A stretch of DNA of 7,881 nt from Streptosporangiaceae bacterium (GTDB lineage Bacteria > Actinomycetota > Actinomycetes > Streptosporangiales > Streptosporangiaceae): positions 1-7,881 of the forward strand of contig JASIBJ010000592.1 of NCBI GenBank assembly GCA_030045215.1. The letters run 5' to 3'. Shown piece after piece: positions 1 through 5,233 of the stretch (positions are counted from its first letter, which is position 1; every line of letters starts with the position of its first letter). Made by a program: the position numbers and the translations under genes. Under the pieces are notes generated by a model. The model did no database searches, had not been told where the DNA came from, and saw only the letters and a list, made by a program, of their open reading frames with translations.

Positions 1-932
1 GGCTCCGCCGCCCCGGACCCGCCGTCCCCGGACCCGGACGCCCCGGTCCCGGCGGCCCCGGACCCGGACCCGGCTTCCCCAGACCCGGCCGTTGGCCCGG
101 GTTTGCCGGCCGCGGCGCCGACGGCCTCGGCCGTCGGCGACCGCTGGGCGCGTACGAACCACGCCAGGCCGATCACGGTCAGCACGGTGGCCACGTAGAA
201 GTTCAGCCGCAGGCCGAGGAAGTGCTCCGAGGTGTCGACCCTGAGGGTCTCCTCGAAGATGCGGAAGGCCGAGTAGCCGGCCACGTAGAGGGCGAACAGG
301 CCCCATGGCTTGATCTTCCTGTGATGCCCGAGCCAGACCAGGAAGGCCGCCAGGGCCAGATCCCAGATCAGCTCGTACAGGAATGTCGGCTGGAACGTGG
401 AGTATCCCAGGTACGCCGACGGGCGGTGCGCCACGGAGATCTCCAGAGCCCACGGCAGGGTCGTCGGCTTGCCGAACAGCTCCTGGTTGAAGTAGTTGCC
501 GATCCGGCCGACCGCCTGGGCCACCAGCAGCCCGGGAGCTATGGCGTTGGCGAACAGCCCGCCGCTGGCGCCGGCCCGGCGGACCCGCCAGATCCCGGCC
601 GCCGCCCCGGCGGCGATGCCACCCCAGACGCCGAGGCCGCCGTTCCAGATGGCGAACACGCCCCACCAGTGCGGGGGTATCACCGACGGAGTCGTAATGT
701 CGGCGTAGGCCCTGGCCCCGATCAGGCCGATCGGCACCGCCCAGATGGCGACGTCATAGACCAGGTCGGCGTTGCCGCCGACAGCACTCCACCGCCGCCT
801 GGTGATGATGATCGCCAGCGTGATCGCGACGACATACATCAGCCCGTAGAAGTGGATGTACAGCGGCCCGAGGTGGAACCCGTTGATCGACGGGCTCGGG
901 ATGAAGCTCAGCAGGTGGGCATGCTTCGGCAT
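1..932 (-). CDS. lgt: Prolipoprotein diacylglyceryl transferase (partial, C-terminus off the left edge)
   Basis: Lgt is the membrane enzyme that moves diacylglycerol from phosphatidylglycerol to the lipobox cysteine of prolipoproteins, the first step of lipoprotein maturation. The 310 visible residues begin MPKHAHLLSFIPSP and continue with the family N-terminus (HLGPLYIHFYGLMY, about 20-33). The catalytic-region signature GRIGNYFNQELFG lies at 142-154, followed by RPSAYLGYSTFQPTFLYE (170-187). GYSAFRIFEETLR (219-231) carries the conserved late arginine region. Several hydrophobic segments between 25 and 262 fit the seven-helix fold. The segment IWNGGLGVWGGI (95-106) has Asn where the E. coli enzyme has the HGG histidine, which I recall as usual in actinobacteria. 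Residues from about 265 form a Pro/Gly/Ser/Ala cytoplasmic tail with no stop before the edge. I chose ATG at 932 because it gives the normal family N-terminus; an in-frame GTG lies at 938. No Shine-Dalgarno sequence is visible. Family assignment is secure. Confidence 0.96.
   Translation of the reverse strand, partial: MPKHAHLLSFIPSPSINGFHLGPLYIHFYGLMYVVAITLAIIITRRRWSAVGGNADLVYDVAIWAVPIGLIGARAYADITTPSVIPPHWWGVFAIWNGGLGVWGGIAAGAAAGIWRVRRAGASGGLFANAIAPGLLVAQAVGRIGNYFNQELFGKPTTLPWALEISVAHRPSAYLGYSTFQPTFLYELIWDLALAAFLVWLGHHRKIKPWGLFALYVAGYSAFRIFEETLRVDTSEHFLGLRLNFYVATVLTVIGLAWFVRAQRSPTAEAVGAAAGKPGPTAGSGEAGSGSGAAGTGASGSGDGGSGAAE
6..86 (-). repeat. Low-complexity Gly/Ser/Ala tail repeat in lgt
   Basis: Imperfect repeats of a CCCCGGACCCGGAC-like unit on the plus strand encode residues 283-309 of Lgt, a run of Gly, Ser and Ala with an occasional Asp, Thr or Glu. 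The unit length is irregular. The region lies after the last membrane helix and is probably a disordered cytoplasmic tail. Such GC-rich repeats tend to change length between strains (general knowledge, not seen here). Confidence 0.7.
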
Positions 933-939
933 GCCCACG

Positions 940-945
940 AGACTA
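940..945 (-). promoter_or_regulatory. Candidate -10 box (TAGTCT) for a leaderless lgt transcript
   Basis: Read on the minus strand, TAGTCT matches the TANNNT form of an actinobacterial -10 element. It ends 7 nt before the chosen ATG at 932, which would place transcription initiation at or next to the start codon. No Shine-Dalgarno sequence is present, in keeping with a leaderless message. No convincing -35 was found. The call rests on one hexamer plus its position. Confidence 0.35.
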
Positions 946-1038
946 TTCGGTTTCTGCCGCTGCCCGGCTCTGGATGGAGCGTTCGTCCAGGGCCGCCGGA
1001 TGAGGCGCGCGTGCTCGCCCACCTCGGGGTCGGCCAGC

Positions 1039-1061
1039 AATTCCCGATCCGGGCGGGAATT
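1039..1061. promoter_or_regulatory. Perfect inverted repeat, candidate operator between lgt and the methyltransferase
   Basis: AATTCCCG (1039-1046) and CGGGAATT (1054-1061) are exact reverse complements separated by 7 nt. The dyad is AT-capped in an otherwise GC-dominated gap between divergent genes, and its right arm ends 24 nt before the methyltransferase ATG. It covers the place where a -35 would lie for the -10 candidate at 1072. This fits a binding site for a dimeric regulator. An RNA hairpin is the alternative, but a terminator is not expected between two divergent genes. No regulator can be named. Confidence 0.45.
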
Positions 1062-1071
1062 TGCACTCGGC

Positions 1072-1077
1072 TAGCAT
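1072..1077 (+). promoter_or_regulatory. Candidate -10 box (TAGCAT) for a leaderless methyltransferase transcript
   Basis: TAGCAT fits TANNNT and ends 8 nt before the ATG at 1086, so transcription could begin at the start codon. The only purine-rich sequence upstream, GGAA at 1081-1084, is one base from the ATG and too close to act as a ribosome binding site. An out-of-frame ATG at 1076 overlaps the box and would open only 13 codons. Confidence 0.4.
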
Positions 1078-1085
1078 GCCGGAAC

Positions 1086-1742
1086 ATGACGAGACGAAGC
1101 GACTGGCTCAGCCCTGAGCTGGAAGATTATGTGACCGCGCACAGCGCGAGGCCCGACTCGGTGCTCATTGACCTGGCCACCGAGACCCGCAGCACCTTCC
1201 AGGACGCGGCTGTCATGCAGATCGGTCCCGAGCAGGGCGCCTTCATGACCATGCTGACCCGGCTGGCGGGCGCCCGCCGGGCCATCGAGATCGGCACGTT
1301 CACCGGGTACTCCGCCATCTGCATCGCCCGCGGGCTCGTCGACGGCGGACACTTGACCTGCTGCGATGTCAGCGAGGAGTGGACCTCGATGGCCCGCAGG
1401 TACTGGCAGCGGGCTGGCCTCGCGGACCGCATTGACCTGCAGCTCCGGCCGGCCCTTGAGACCCTGCGGGCGCTGCCGGAGACTGCCGTCTTCGACCTCG
1501 CCTTCATCGACGCCGATAAGCCCGGATATATCGGTTACTGGGACGAGGTCGTGCCCAGGATCAGGCCCGGCGGCCTGATCCTGGCCGATAACACGCTGTC
1601 CAGCGGCCGCGTGGCCGACCCGGCCATTCCCGACGAGCGGGTGCCGGTGCGGGCCTTCAACGACCATGCCCTCGGCGACGAGCGCGTCGACCTGGTCCTG
1701 CTGTCGATCGGCGACGGGCTGACGGTGGCGCGCAAGCGCTAG
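1086..1742 (+). CDS. SAM-dependent O-methyltransferase (family 3, CCoAOMT-like)
   Basis: A 218-residue class I methyltransferase of the metal-dependent O-methyltransferase family (caffeoyl-CoA/catechol type), which methylates a hydroxyl of a small, usually aromatic acceptor using S-adenosylmethionine. The SAM-binding loop AIEIGTFTGYSAICIARGL is at 66-84, and the acidic residue after the next strand is in CCDV (D94). FDLAFIDADK (136-145) and ILADN (165-169) supply the expected divalent-metal ligands D142, D168 and N169. The length matches the family (about 210-225). The frame stays open upstream to 222, but that stretch is antisense to lgt and is Arg/Pro/Gly-rich with no family similarity. ATG 1086 gives the normal short N-terminal helical part before the Rossmann fold. 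The gene stands alone between divergent lgt and a terminator hairpin, so the acceptor substrate cannot be inferred. Confidence 0.93.
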   Translation: MTRRSDWLSPELEDYVTAHSARPDSVLIDLATETRSTFQDAAVMQIGPEQGAFMTMLTRLAGARRAIEIGTFTGYSAICIARGLVDGGHLTCCDVSEEWTSMARRYWQRAGLADRIDLQLRPALETLRALPETAVFDLAFIDADKPGYIGYWDEVVPRIRPGGLILADNTLSSGRVADPAIPDERVPVRAFNDHALGDERVDLVLLSIGDGLTVARKR

Positions 1743-1769
1743 CCCGCGGCCGGCCGCACGACGCGGAAA

Positions 1770-1797
1770 GGCCCCCGGTCCGCCTGGACCGGGGGCC
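1770..1797. terminator. Strong hairpin, likely bidirectional terminator
   Basis: GGCCCCCGGTCC (1770-1781) pairs perfectly over 12 bp with GGACCGGGGGCC (1786-1797) around a 4-nt loop GCCT. It begins 27 bp after the methyltransferase stop and ends 34 bp before the stop of the convergent PRC-barrel gene, so it can serve both. A T-run is absent on the plus side and only CTTTCC follows on the minus side, which is common for actinobacterial terminators. Confidence 0.8.
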
Positions 1798-1831
1798 GCT
1801 GGCCGCGTGCTTAACCGCGGCCTTGACCTGG

Positions 1832-2656
1832 TTAGCGCTTCGAGCCGGACCCGGTTCCGCTGGTCGTCATCTGCTGGTCAGGCTCGATCTCGATCCGCTC
1901 GCGGCGGACCTCGTCCCGGTAGGTCTTGTCTTCATCGACCCGCTTGGCGAGCAGCCTGACCCGCTCGACCGGGATGACTTCCTTACGCAGCACGGCGCGC
2001 TCCTCGTGCAGGATGATCTCCTGCTCGCCCTCGGCGATGTTGCCGCTGATGCGCTCATCGGCCGTGATCGGAATGCGCTCCACGTCGTACTCCTCGTGGA
2101 ACACGTGCACGGTCTGCTCGATCGGCTCGGTATCGACGTACTTGTGCAGCCGCACGTGACCGGTCTCCAGCATCTCCGTGCCGACCTGGAGTCGCTCCTC
2201 CTGCCGGACGAGCCAGTCGTCGGTCATCGGACGCTGCTGTGACTGTGGCTGGGCCTGCTCCTGGGCTTGCCCTTGGGTCTGACCCTGGGCCTGCGCCTGG
2301 CTCTGGGCCTGCATCTGGTCCTGCGGCTGCGTCTGGTCCTGGGGCGGGGCCTGGCTGGGTACCGTCAGGCCGTAGTAACGGCTGAGTTCCTCCGCCTGCG
2401 CAGCCGACATGTGCTGGCCGGCGTCGATATTCGGGCCGCCCATGATCTTCTGCGAGTCGAACGGGACGCTAAGGCCGTCCTTGGTGACCTGGCTGCTGCC
2501 GAGCGGCACGAAGCGGCCCGTCTTGCCAGACCGGACCCGAGCCCACGCCGGCGTCCCGTCCACGTCGTCCCTGAATACTTGCTCGACGGTGCCAACTACC
2601 TTGCCGTCAGCGCCTGTTACCTGAGCGCCGAGGAGTTCTTCGGCCTGCATTGTCAT
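1832..2656 (-). CDS. PRC-barrel and DUF2382 (YsnF-like) domain protein with Gln-rich linker
   Basis: A 274-residue soluble protein with two recognisable parts. Residues 4-95 form a PRC-barrel domain: a LLGAQVTGADGKVVGTVEQVF opening, a WARVRSGKTGRFVPL strand pair, and a final MSAAQAEELSRYYG helix. Residues about 150-262 form DUF2382 (RQEERLQVGTE, VRLHKYVDTEPIEQTV, ERIPI, EQEIILHEERAVLRKEVIPVERVRL). The same pairing is common in actinobacteria and Deinococcus, and the Bacillus DUF2382 protein YsnF is annotated as a general stress protein. The biochemical role is unknown. Between the domains, residues 101-142 form a Gln-rich linker. The start ATG at 2656 is chosen because GGGGGGAG lies 8 nt upstream; the 36 extra codons up to 2764 look like untranslated leader. 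There is no signal peptide or membrane segment. The gene is a single unit converging on the methyltransferase. Domain calls are firm; a stress function is inference. Confidence 0.92.
   Translation of the reverse strand: MTMQAEELLGAQVTGADGKVVGTVEQVFRDDVDGTPAWARVRSGKTGRFVPLGSSQVTKDGLSVPFDSQKIMGGPNIDAGQHMSAAQAEELSRYYGLTVPSQAPPQDQTQPQDQMQAQSQAQAQGQTQGQAQEQAQPQSQQRPMTDDWLVRQEERLQVGTEMLETGHVRLHKYVDTEPIEQTVHVFHEEYDVERIPITADERISGNIAEGEQEIILHEERAVLRKEVIPVERVRLLAKRVDEDKTYRDEVRRERIEIEPDQQMTTSGTGSGSKR
2237..2341 (-). repeat. (CAG-NNN)n hexanucleotide repeat encoding alternating Gln-X
   Basis: Within the PRC-barrel/DUF2382 gene every second codon from residue 106 to residue 140 is Gln, giving 18 Gln at strictly even positions. 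On the plus strand this reads as CTG or TTG at 6-bp intervals. The intervening residues vary (Asp, Thr, Pro, Met, Ala, Ser, Gly, Glu), so the phase is conserved while the partner codon drifts. It probably arose by slippage and acts as a flexible, uncharged spacer between the two domains. Confidence 0.85.
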
Positions 2657-2664
2657 GGTGACGT

Positions 2665-2672
2665 CTCCCCCC
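2665..2672 (-). promoter_or_regulatory. Shine-Dalgarno site deciding the PRC-barrel/DUF2382 start
   Basis: GGGGGGAG on the minus strand ends 8 nt before the ATG at 2656. A second in-frame ATG at 2650 has poorer spacing, and the upstream in-frame ATG at 2764 has no such site. Confidence 0.7.
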
Positions 2673-2741
2673 GAGTCGCTATCACCGGACAGTGACGGGC
2701 ATCGGCTGCAGCGGCGCCCATGCTCGTGTACCAAGTGTAAT

Positions 2742-2765
2742 CTACCCACTACCGACCGTTTCAAC
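2742..2765 (-). promoter_or_regulatory. Candidate SigB/SigF-like promoter for the PRC-barrel/DUF2382 gene
   Basis: On the minus strand GTTG (2762-2765), a 14-nt spacer and GGGTAG (2742-2747) resemble the GTTT/GNNT-N14-16-GGGTAY promoters used by stress-type sigma factors in actinobacteria. Neither half is a perfect match: the fourth base of the -35 and the last base of the -10 differ. It would give a leader of about 80 nt. A stress-sigma promoter would suit a YsnF-like gene, but this is a weak motif-based call. Confidence 0.3.
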
Positions 2766-2767
2766 GG
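2756..2767. repeat. Short dyad CCGTT-TC-AACGG
   Basis: Perfect 5-bp arms around a 2-nt centre overlap the -35 part of the candidate PRC-barrel promoter. The same arms with a longer centre occur just upstream of the permease at 4983-4997. It may be a regulator site or coincidence. Confidence 0.25.
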
Positions 2768-2852
2768 CTAAGGTTTCCAGTCCGGCCCGGCCCGTCAGCA
2801 CCGGGCAAAGCGCATGTCGTCCCGCCGCAAAGCCGCCACCCGGTCCGGGCAA

Positions 2853-2942
2853 CCGGTCGTCCGGCCGGAGCCACGAGGCGAGCGGCCGGCCTCGCGTTTC
2901 CTGTCCGTGTACTCCTTCGATCCATAATCCCGGTCGTCCGGC
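2853..2942. repeat. 13-bp direct repeat, two copies 77 bp apart
   Basis: CCGGTCGTCCGGC occurs exactly at 2853-2865 and 2930-2942 in the non-coding gap. Each copy is itself CCGG-N4-CCGG, so it has dyad character. The match stops at 13 bases on both sides. Function is unknown; chance is possible in such GC-rich sequence. Confidence 0.4.
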
Positions 2943-3091
2943 GCTGACCTATCCCCCGGCCAGGGTGAAATCGCCACCGACGACATCCAGCCGCAGCCAC
3001 GTTGCCGGAAAGGTCCGGGCAATTGCGTTACGAAATAGCGGCGAGTAAGGGAAGGTGTGCGCACAGCGTCACCTGCCGGCGGGCAGATCGG

Positions 3092-3097
3092 TACCAT
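3092..3097 (+). promoter_or_regulatory. Candidate -10 box (TACCAT) for a leaderless VOC-gene transcript
   Basis: TACCAT fits TANNNT and ends 8 nt before the ATG at 3106, the same geometry as upstream of the methyltransferase. No Shine-Dalgarno sequence lies before that ATG. An out-of-frame ATG at 3096 overlaps the box, as it does at the methyltransferase. Confidence 0.4.
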
Positions 3098-3105
3098 GTC
3101 CCGCT

Positions 3106-3480
3106 ATGGCGGCATTGTTCAGCCGGATCATTCCGATCTTGTTCGTCGGAGATCTGCAGGCGGAGCGCAGGTTCTACGAAGGCCTCGGATTCCACGTCAC
3201 CTATGAGGGACCTGAGTACCCGTATTTCCTCGCGCTCGGCCATGGCAAGCTCGAGTTCGGCATCGAGTGGCGGTCCGATTTCTCCCCGTCCGCCCCTGAT
3301 CGCGTGCTTACTTGGCAGTTCGGGGTCAGCGATCTTGATCTTGCCAAGAAACGGCTGGAGGAGGCCGGGGTAAGGTACCGCGAAGAGCTGATGACACCGA
3401 GCCCGGACTGGCACTACCGGGTGCTGCACGTCAGGACGCCGAACGGCTACCACCTCTTGCTCGAAGAAGGCAGCAACTGA
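3106..3480 (+). CDS. VOC superfamily protein (glyoxalase/bleomycin-resistance fold)
   Basis: A 124-residue single-module VOC protein made of two beta-alpha-beta-beta-beta halves. The first half runs from SRIIPILFVGDLQAERRFYEGLGF (6-29) through YFLALGHGKLEFGIE (40-54). The second runs from VLTWQFGVSDLDLAKKRLEEAG (67-88) through YRVLHVRTPNGYHLLLEE (104-121). The length is normal for bleomycin-resistance-type members. The first strand has Pro rather than the His used for metal in glyoxalase I, although the C-terminal strand ends in Glu. A metal-free binding or sequestering protein is therefore as likely as an enzyme, and the ligand cannot be told. The frame is open back to a GTG at 3055, but ATG 3106 starts exactly at the fold, so I prefer it. 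The stop lies only 18 bp from the stop of the convergent permease, with no obvious hairpin between. Confidence 0.88.
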   Translation: MAALFSRIIPILFVGDLQAERRFYEGLGFHVTYEGPEYPYFLALGHGKLEFGIEWRSDFSPSAPDRVLTWQFGVSDLDLAKKRLEEAGVRYREELMTPSPDWHYRVLHVRTPNGYHLLLEEGSN

Positions 3481-3498
3481 GTTACCCGTCCGGGCGAG

Positions 3499-4962
3499 CT
3501 ATTCGTCCGCGACGATCGAGCCGACCCGGTCACCGACTCCGGGGTCCCGCCTGACCAGCCAGAGGGCGTAGAGCACCGAGACCACGATGATCGCCAGCGC
3601 CGCGTACGGGAACCAGTCGAGCGGCGGCGCCTGTCCTGGCTTGACCAGGTAGTACATCGGGATCCCGACCGCGATCATGCCGAGAATCGGCAGCACGGCG
3701 TGCTTGACGACGCTGAACTCCGATGGCCGGTACCTGCGGTAGTAGAACGGCAGCGCGAGGTTGGCCAGGAAGTACACGACCAGCACCAGGATCGTGCCCA
3801 TCGTGCCGGAGTCGTCGAAGAAGTCGAGCGGGTTCATGCTGTTGCCGTGTCCGCCGATCAGATGCCCGAGTGCCCAGACCACGATGATCGCGCCGGCCAC
3901 GCCGACGAACAGGAAGAGCGCATTGCGCGGTGTCTGCCTCGGCGCCTGGACCCGGCCGATCCAGCGCGGCAGCAGCCCTTCGCGGCCGGCGTTGAAAATC
4001 AGCCTGGCCTGCGAGTTGCAGGCCGCGATGAGCACTCCCATCGTCGAGGTGAGGCCCGCCAGGTAGGCGAATACCGCGAGTGCGGCTAGCGAACTGTGCG
4101 CCACCGTGATGAACGGGATCGGCGCAGCGGCAAGCTTGGTCCCGTTGTTGGCGAAGCCGCTCACGGTGGCGTAGGCGAACAGCACGTACCCGACCAGCAT
4201 CATCGCGACCGACAGGTAGACCGCACGCGGGACGTTGCGGCGCGGGTTGCTCGTCTCCTCGGCCAGTGCCGCCGAGTTCTCCCAGCCGATGAACAGGTAC
4301 ACCGCGAGCGGGAAGCCGGCCGCCAGCCCGCTGAAGCCATTGGTGATGTGATGCGGGTCGAACGGCGCGAGGCTCAGGTGGCTGCCGTTCTTGATCAGGG
4401 CAACGACCGAGACGACGACCAGGACGAGCAGCTCGAAGCCGAAGAAGAAGCCGGCCAGCCGGGTCGAGACACCGACGCCGCGCAACATCATCACGACCGC
4501 CCCTCCGGTGAGGAGCACCGAGAAGATGATCCACGGCACGTTCCAGCTGAAGTAATACTGCAGGGTCATCGACACGAACCCGCCGGAGATGGCGAGCACC
4601 GACGAGATCGCGATGATGTAGCCGGCCCCGCACAGCAGCGCGGTGGTGACCGCGCTGGTGCCGCCGAAGGTCTTGCCCACGAACGTGATGAAGCCGCCCG
4701 TCGACGGGTGCGCGCGCGAGAACTGCGCGAGGGTGTTGCCGAGCAGCGCGACCGCGATGCCGGCCGCGACGATCGTCAGCGGCGCCGCGATCCCCGCGGT
4801 GAGGACGATGAATCCGAAGCTGAAATAGAAGCTATAGGCCGGGCCGATGTTCGCCATCGTCGAGGCGGAGATGTCGATGAGGCCGAGTGCGCCCCGGTGC
4901 AGCCGCTCCGGGGATTCGGGTGCCTTGGTTTCCGTGAACGGAACCGAAGCCGATTCGCTCAT
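3499..4962 (-). CDS. APC-superfamily amino-acid permease
   Basis: A 487-residue cytoplasmic-membrane carrier of the amino acid-polyamine-organocation superfamily, normally a proton-coupled or exchange transporter for amino acids or related amines. About 12 hydrophobic segments can be traced, near 29-52, 55-78, 103-132, 142-160, 172-190, 210-232, 247-268, 291-316, 346-368, 388-407, 422-440 and 450-469. TM1 carries the unwound substrate-site type sequence MANIGPAYSF (36-45). TM6 and the following loop carry GWENSAALAEETSNPRRNVPRAV (226-248), the family's GxE...EE...P.R.IPRA motif. The length is typical. ATG 4962 is chosen because AAGGGG lies 7 nt upstream and the protein then begins with a short polar tail; the open frame up to 5181 is untranslated leader. 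The gene is divergent from a GntR regulator, which probably controls it. The substrate cannot be predicted from sequence alone. Confidence 0.94.
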   Translation of the reverse strand: MSESASVPFTETKAPESPERLHRGALGLIDISASTMANIGPAYSFYFSFGFIVLTAGIAAPLTIVAAGIAVALLGNTLAQFSRAHPSTGGFITFVGKTFGGTSAVTTALLCGAGYIIAISSVLAISGGFVSMTLQYYFSWNVPWIIFSVLLTGGAVVMMLRGVGVSTRLAGFFFGFELLVLVVVSVVALIKNGSHLSLAPFDPHHITNGFSGLAAGFPLAVYLFIGWENSAALAEETSNPRRNVPRAVYLSVAMMLVGYVLFAYATVSGFANNGTKLAAAPIPFITVAHSSLAALAVFAYLAGLTSTMGVLIAACNSQARLIFNAGREGLLPRWIGRVQAPRQTPRNALFLFVGVAGAIIVVWALGHLIGGHGNSMNPLDFFDDSGTMGTILVLVVYFLANLALPFYYRRYRPSEFSVVKHAVLPILGMIAVGIPMYYLVKPGQAPPLDWFPYAALAIIVVSVLYALWLVRRDPGVGDRVGSIVADE

Positions 4963-4969
4963 GTTTCCA

Positions 4970-4975
4970 CCCCTT
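4970..4975 (-). promoter_or_regulatory. Shine-Dalgarno site deciding the permease start
   Basis: AAGGGG on the minus strand lies 7 nt before ATG 4962. The in-frame upstream start near 5181 would add a 73-residue Arg/Pro-rich, non-transmembrane extension with no family counterpart. Confidence 0.65.
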
Positions 4976-4982
4976 GCGTCAG

Positions 4983-4997
4983 CCGTTTCCTTAACGG
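4983..4997. promoter_or_regulatory. Dyad CCGTT-N5-AACGG in the permease leader
   Basis: CCGTT (4983-4987) and AACGG (4993-4997) are perfect 5-bp arms with a 5-nt centre, 20 bp upstream of the permease ATG. In the mRNA it could form a small hairpin whose loop reads AAGGA. As DNA it could be an operator half-site pair; compare CCGTTTCAACGG at 2756. Confidence 0.3.
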
Positions 4998-5000
4998 TGA

Positions 5001-5020
5001 TGCATGAATTGTGTATGCAA
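5001..5020. promoter_or_regulatory. Candidate GntR operator in the permease/regulator gap
   Basis: The AT-rich stretch holds TGCAT (5001-5005) and ATGCA (5015-5019) as an inverted pair. Overlapping these is TTGTGTATGCAA (5009-5020), a 12-bp imperfect palindrome centred on TA, similar in form to the TTGT..TA..ACAA-type sites of many GntR proteins. It lies 38-58 bp upstream of the permease start, where it could block transcription. On the plus strand TTAACG (4991-4996), 17 nt and TATGCA (5014-5019) could also be the regulator's own promoter, which would allow autoregulation. Confidence 0.35.
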
Positions 5021-5152
5021 GCTGGCAGAAGCGGAAGAGGCGCTCCGCGGCCATCGCGACAGGCGACCTGCCGCATCGGGACCGACGCGAACAGATCGGG
5101 CCGACTCGCCGGCCGCGACTGCGGCGAAACATGCGGTCCGGCCGGCGCGCGT

Positions 5153-5165
5153 GGCCACAATGGCC
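5153..5165. promoter_or_regulatory. Dyad GGCCA-CAA-TGGCC upstream of the GntR gene
   Basis: Perfect 5-bp arms around a 3-nt centre, 68 bp upstream of the regulator start. This is a second operator candidate in the gap. In GC-rich sequence a short dyad like this can occur by chance. Confidence 0.25.
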
Positions 5166-5218
5166 TGAGCTTGGTCGTCACTCAGGCAGCGGGGCCGGCG
5201 TGGCAGCCGGCGAGTCCC

Positions 5219-5225
5219 GGGAAGG
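5219..5225 (+). promoter_or_regulatory. Shine-Dalgarno site deciding the GntR start
   Basis: GGGAAGG ends 8 nt before ATG 5234. The same frame is open back to 4847, but residues before 5234 resemble no GntR N-terminus. Confidence 0.65.
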
Positions 5226-5233
5226 CAGCGGCT

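Larger units (their letters stand above)
2657..3105. other. 449-bp non-coding gap between divergent genes
   Basis: No convincing gene is present. Open frames across 2692-3097 on either strand translate to Arg/Pro/Ser-rich sequence without any fold signature, and none has a good ribosome binding site. The gap holds the Shine-Dalgarno site and promoter candidate of the PRC-barrel gene, a small dyad at 2756-2767, a 13-bp direct repeat (2853 and 2930) and the -10 candidate of the VOC gene. A 6-bp stem at 2874-2894 (CGAGGC/GCCTCG) followed by TTT is too weak to call a terminator. Confidence 0.6.

Noticed and set aside
222..1085. Upstream in-frame extension of the methyltransferase reading frame
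   Set aside because: It is antisense to lgt, Arg/Pro/Gly/Asp-rich, and lacks any methyltransferase similarity; the fold starts at ATG 1086.
1823..2242. 139-residue open frame on the plus strand, rich in Leu/Asp/Val
   Set aside because: Antisense to the DUF2382 part of the PRC-barrel gene; its regular appearance reflects Glu/Arg/Gln codons read backwards.
2761..3000. Small minus-strand open frame in the non-coding gap
   Set aside because: Arg-rich, no ribosome binding site before a start and no recognisable domain; it also overlaps the PRC-barrel promoter region.
2657..3105. tRNA, small RNA or CRISPR in the longest gap
   Set aside because: No cloverleaf arms or T-loop consensus, no evenly spaced repeats; only two copies of one 13-mer.
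3530..4633. 367-residue open frame on the minus strand
   Set aside because: It is another frame of the permease gene, with an Arg/Gly/His-rich composition typical of a GC-rich shadow; the permease frame shows 12 membrane segments.
4096..5007. 303-residue open frame on the plus strand
   Set aside because: Antisense to the permease; highly charged Arg/Asp/Glu sequence without a fold.
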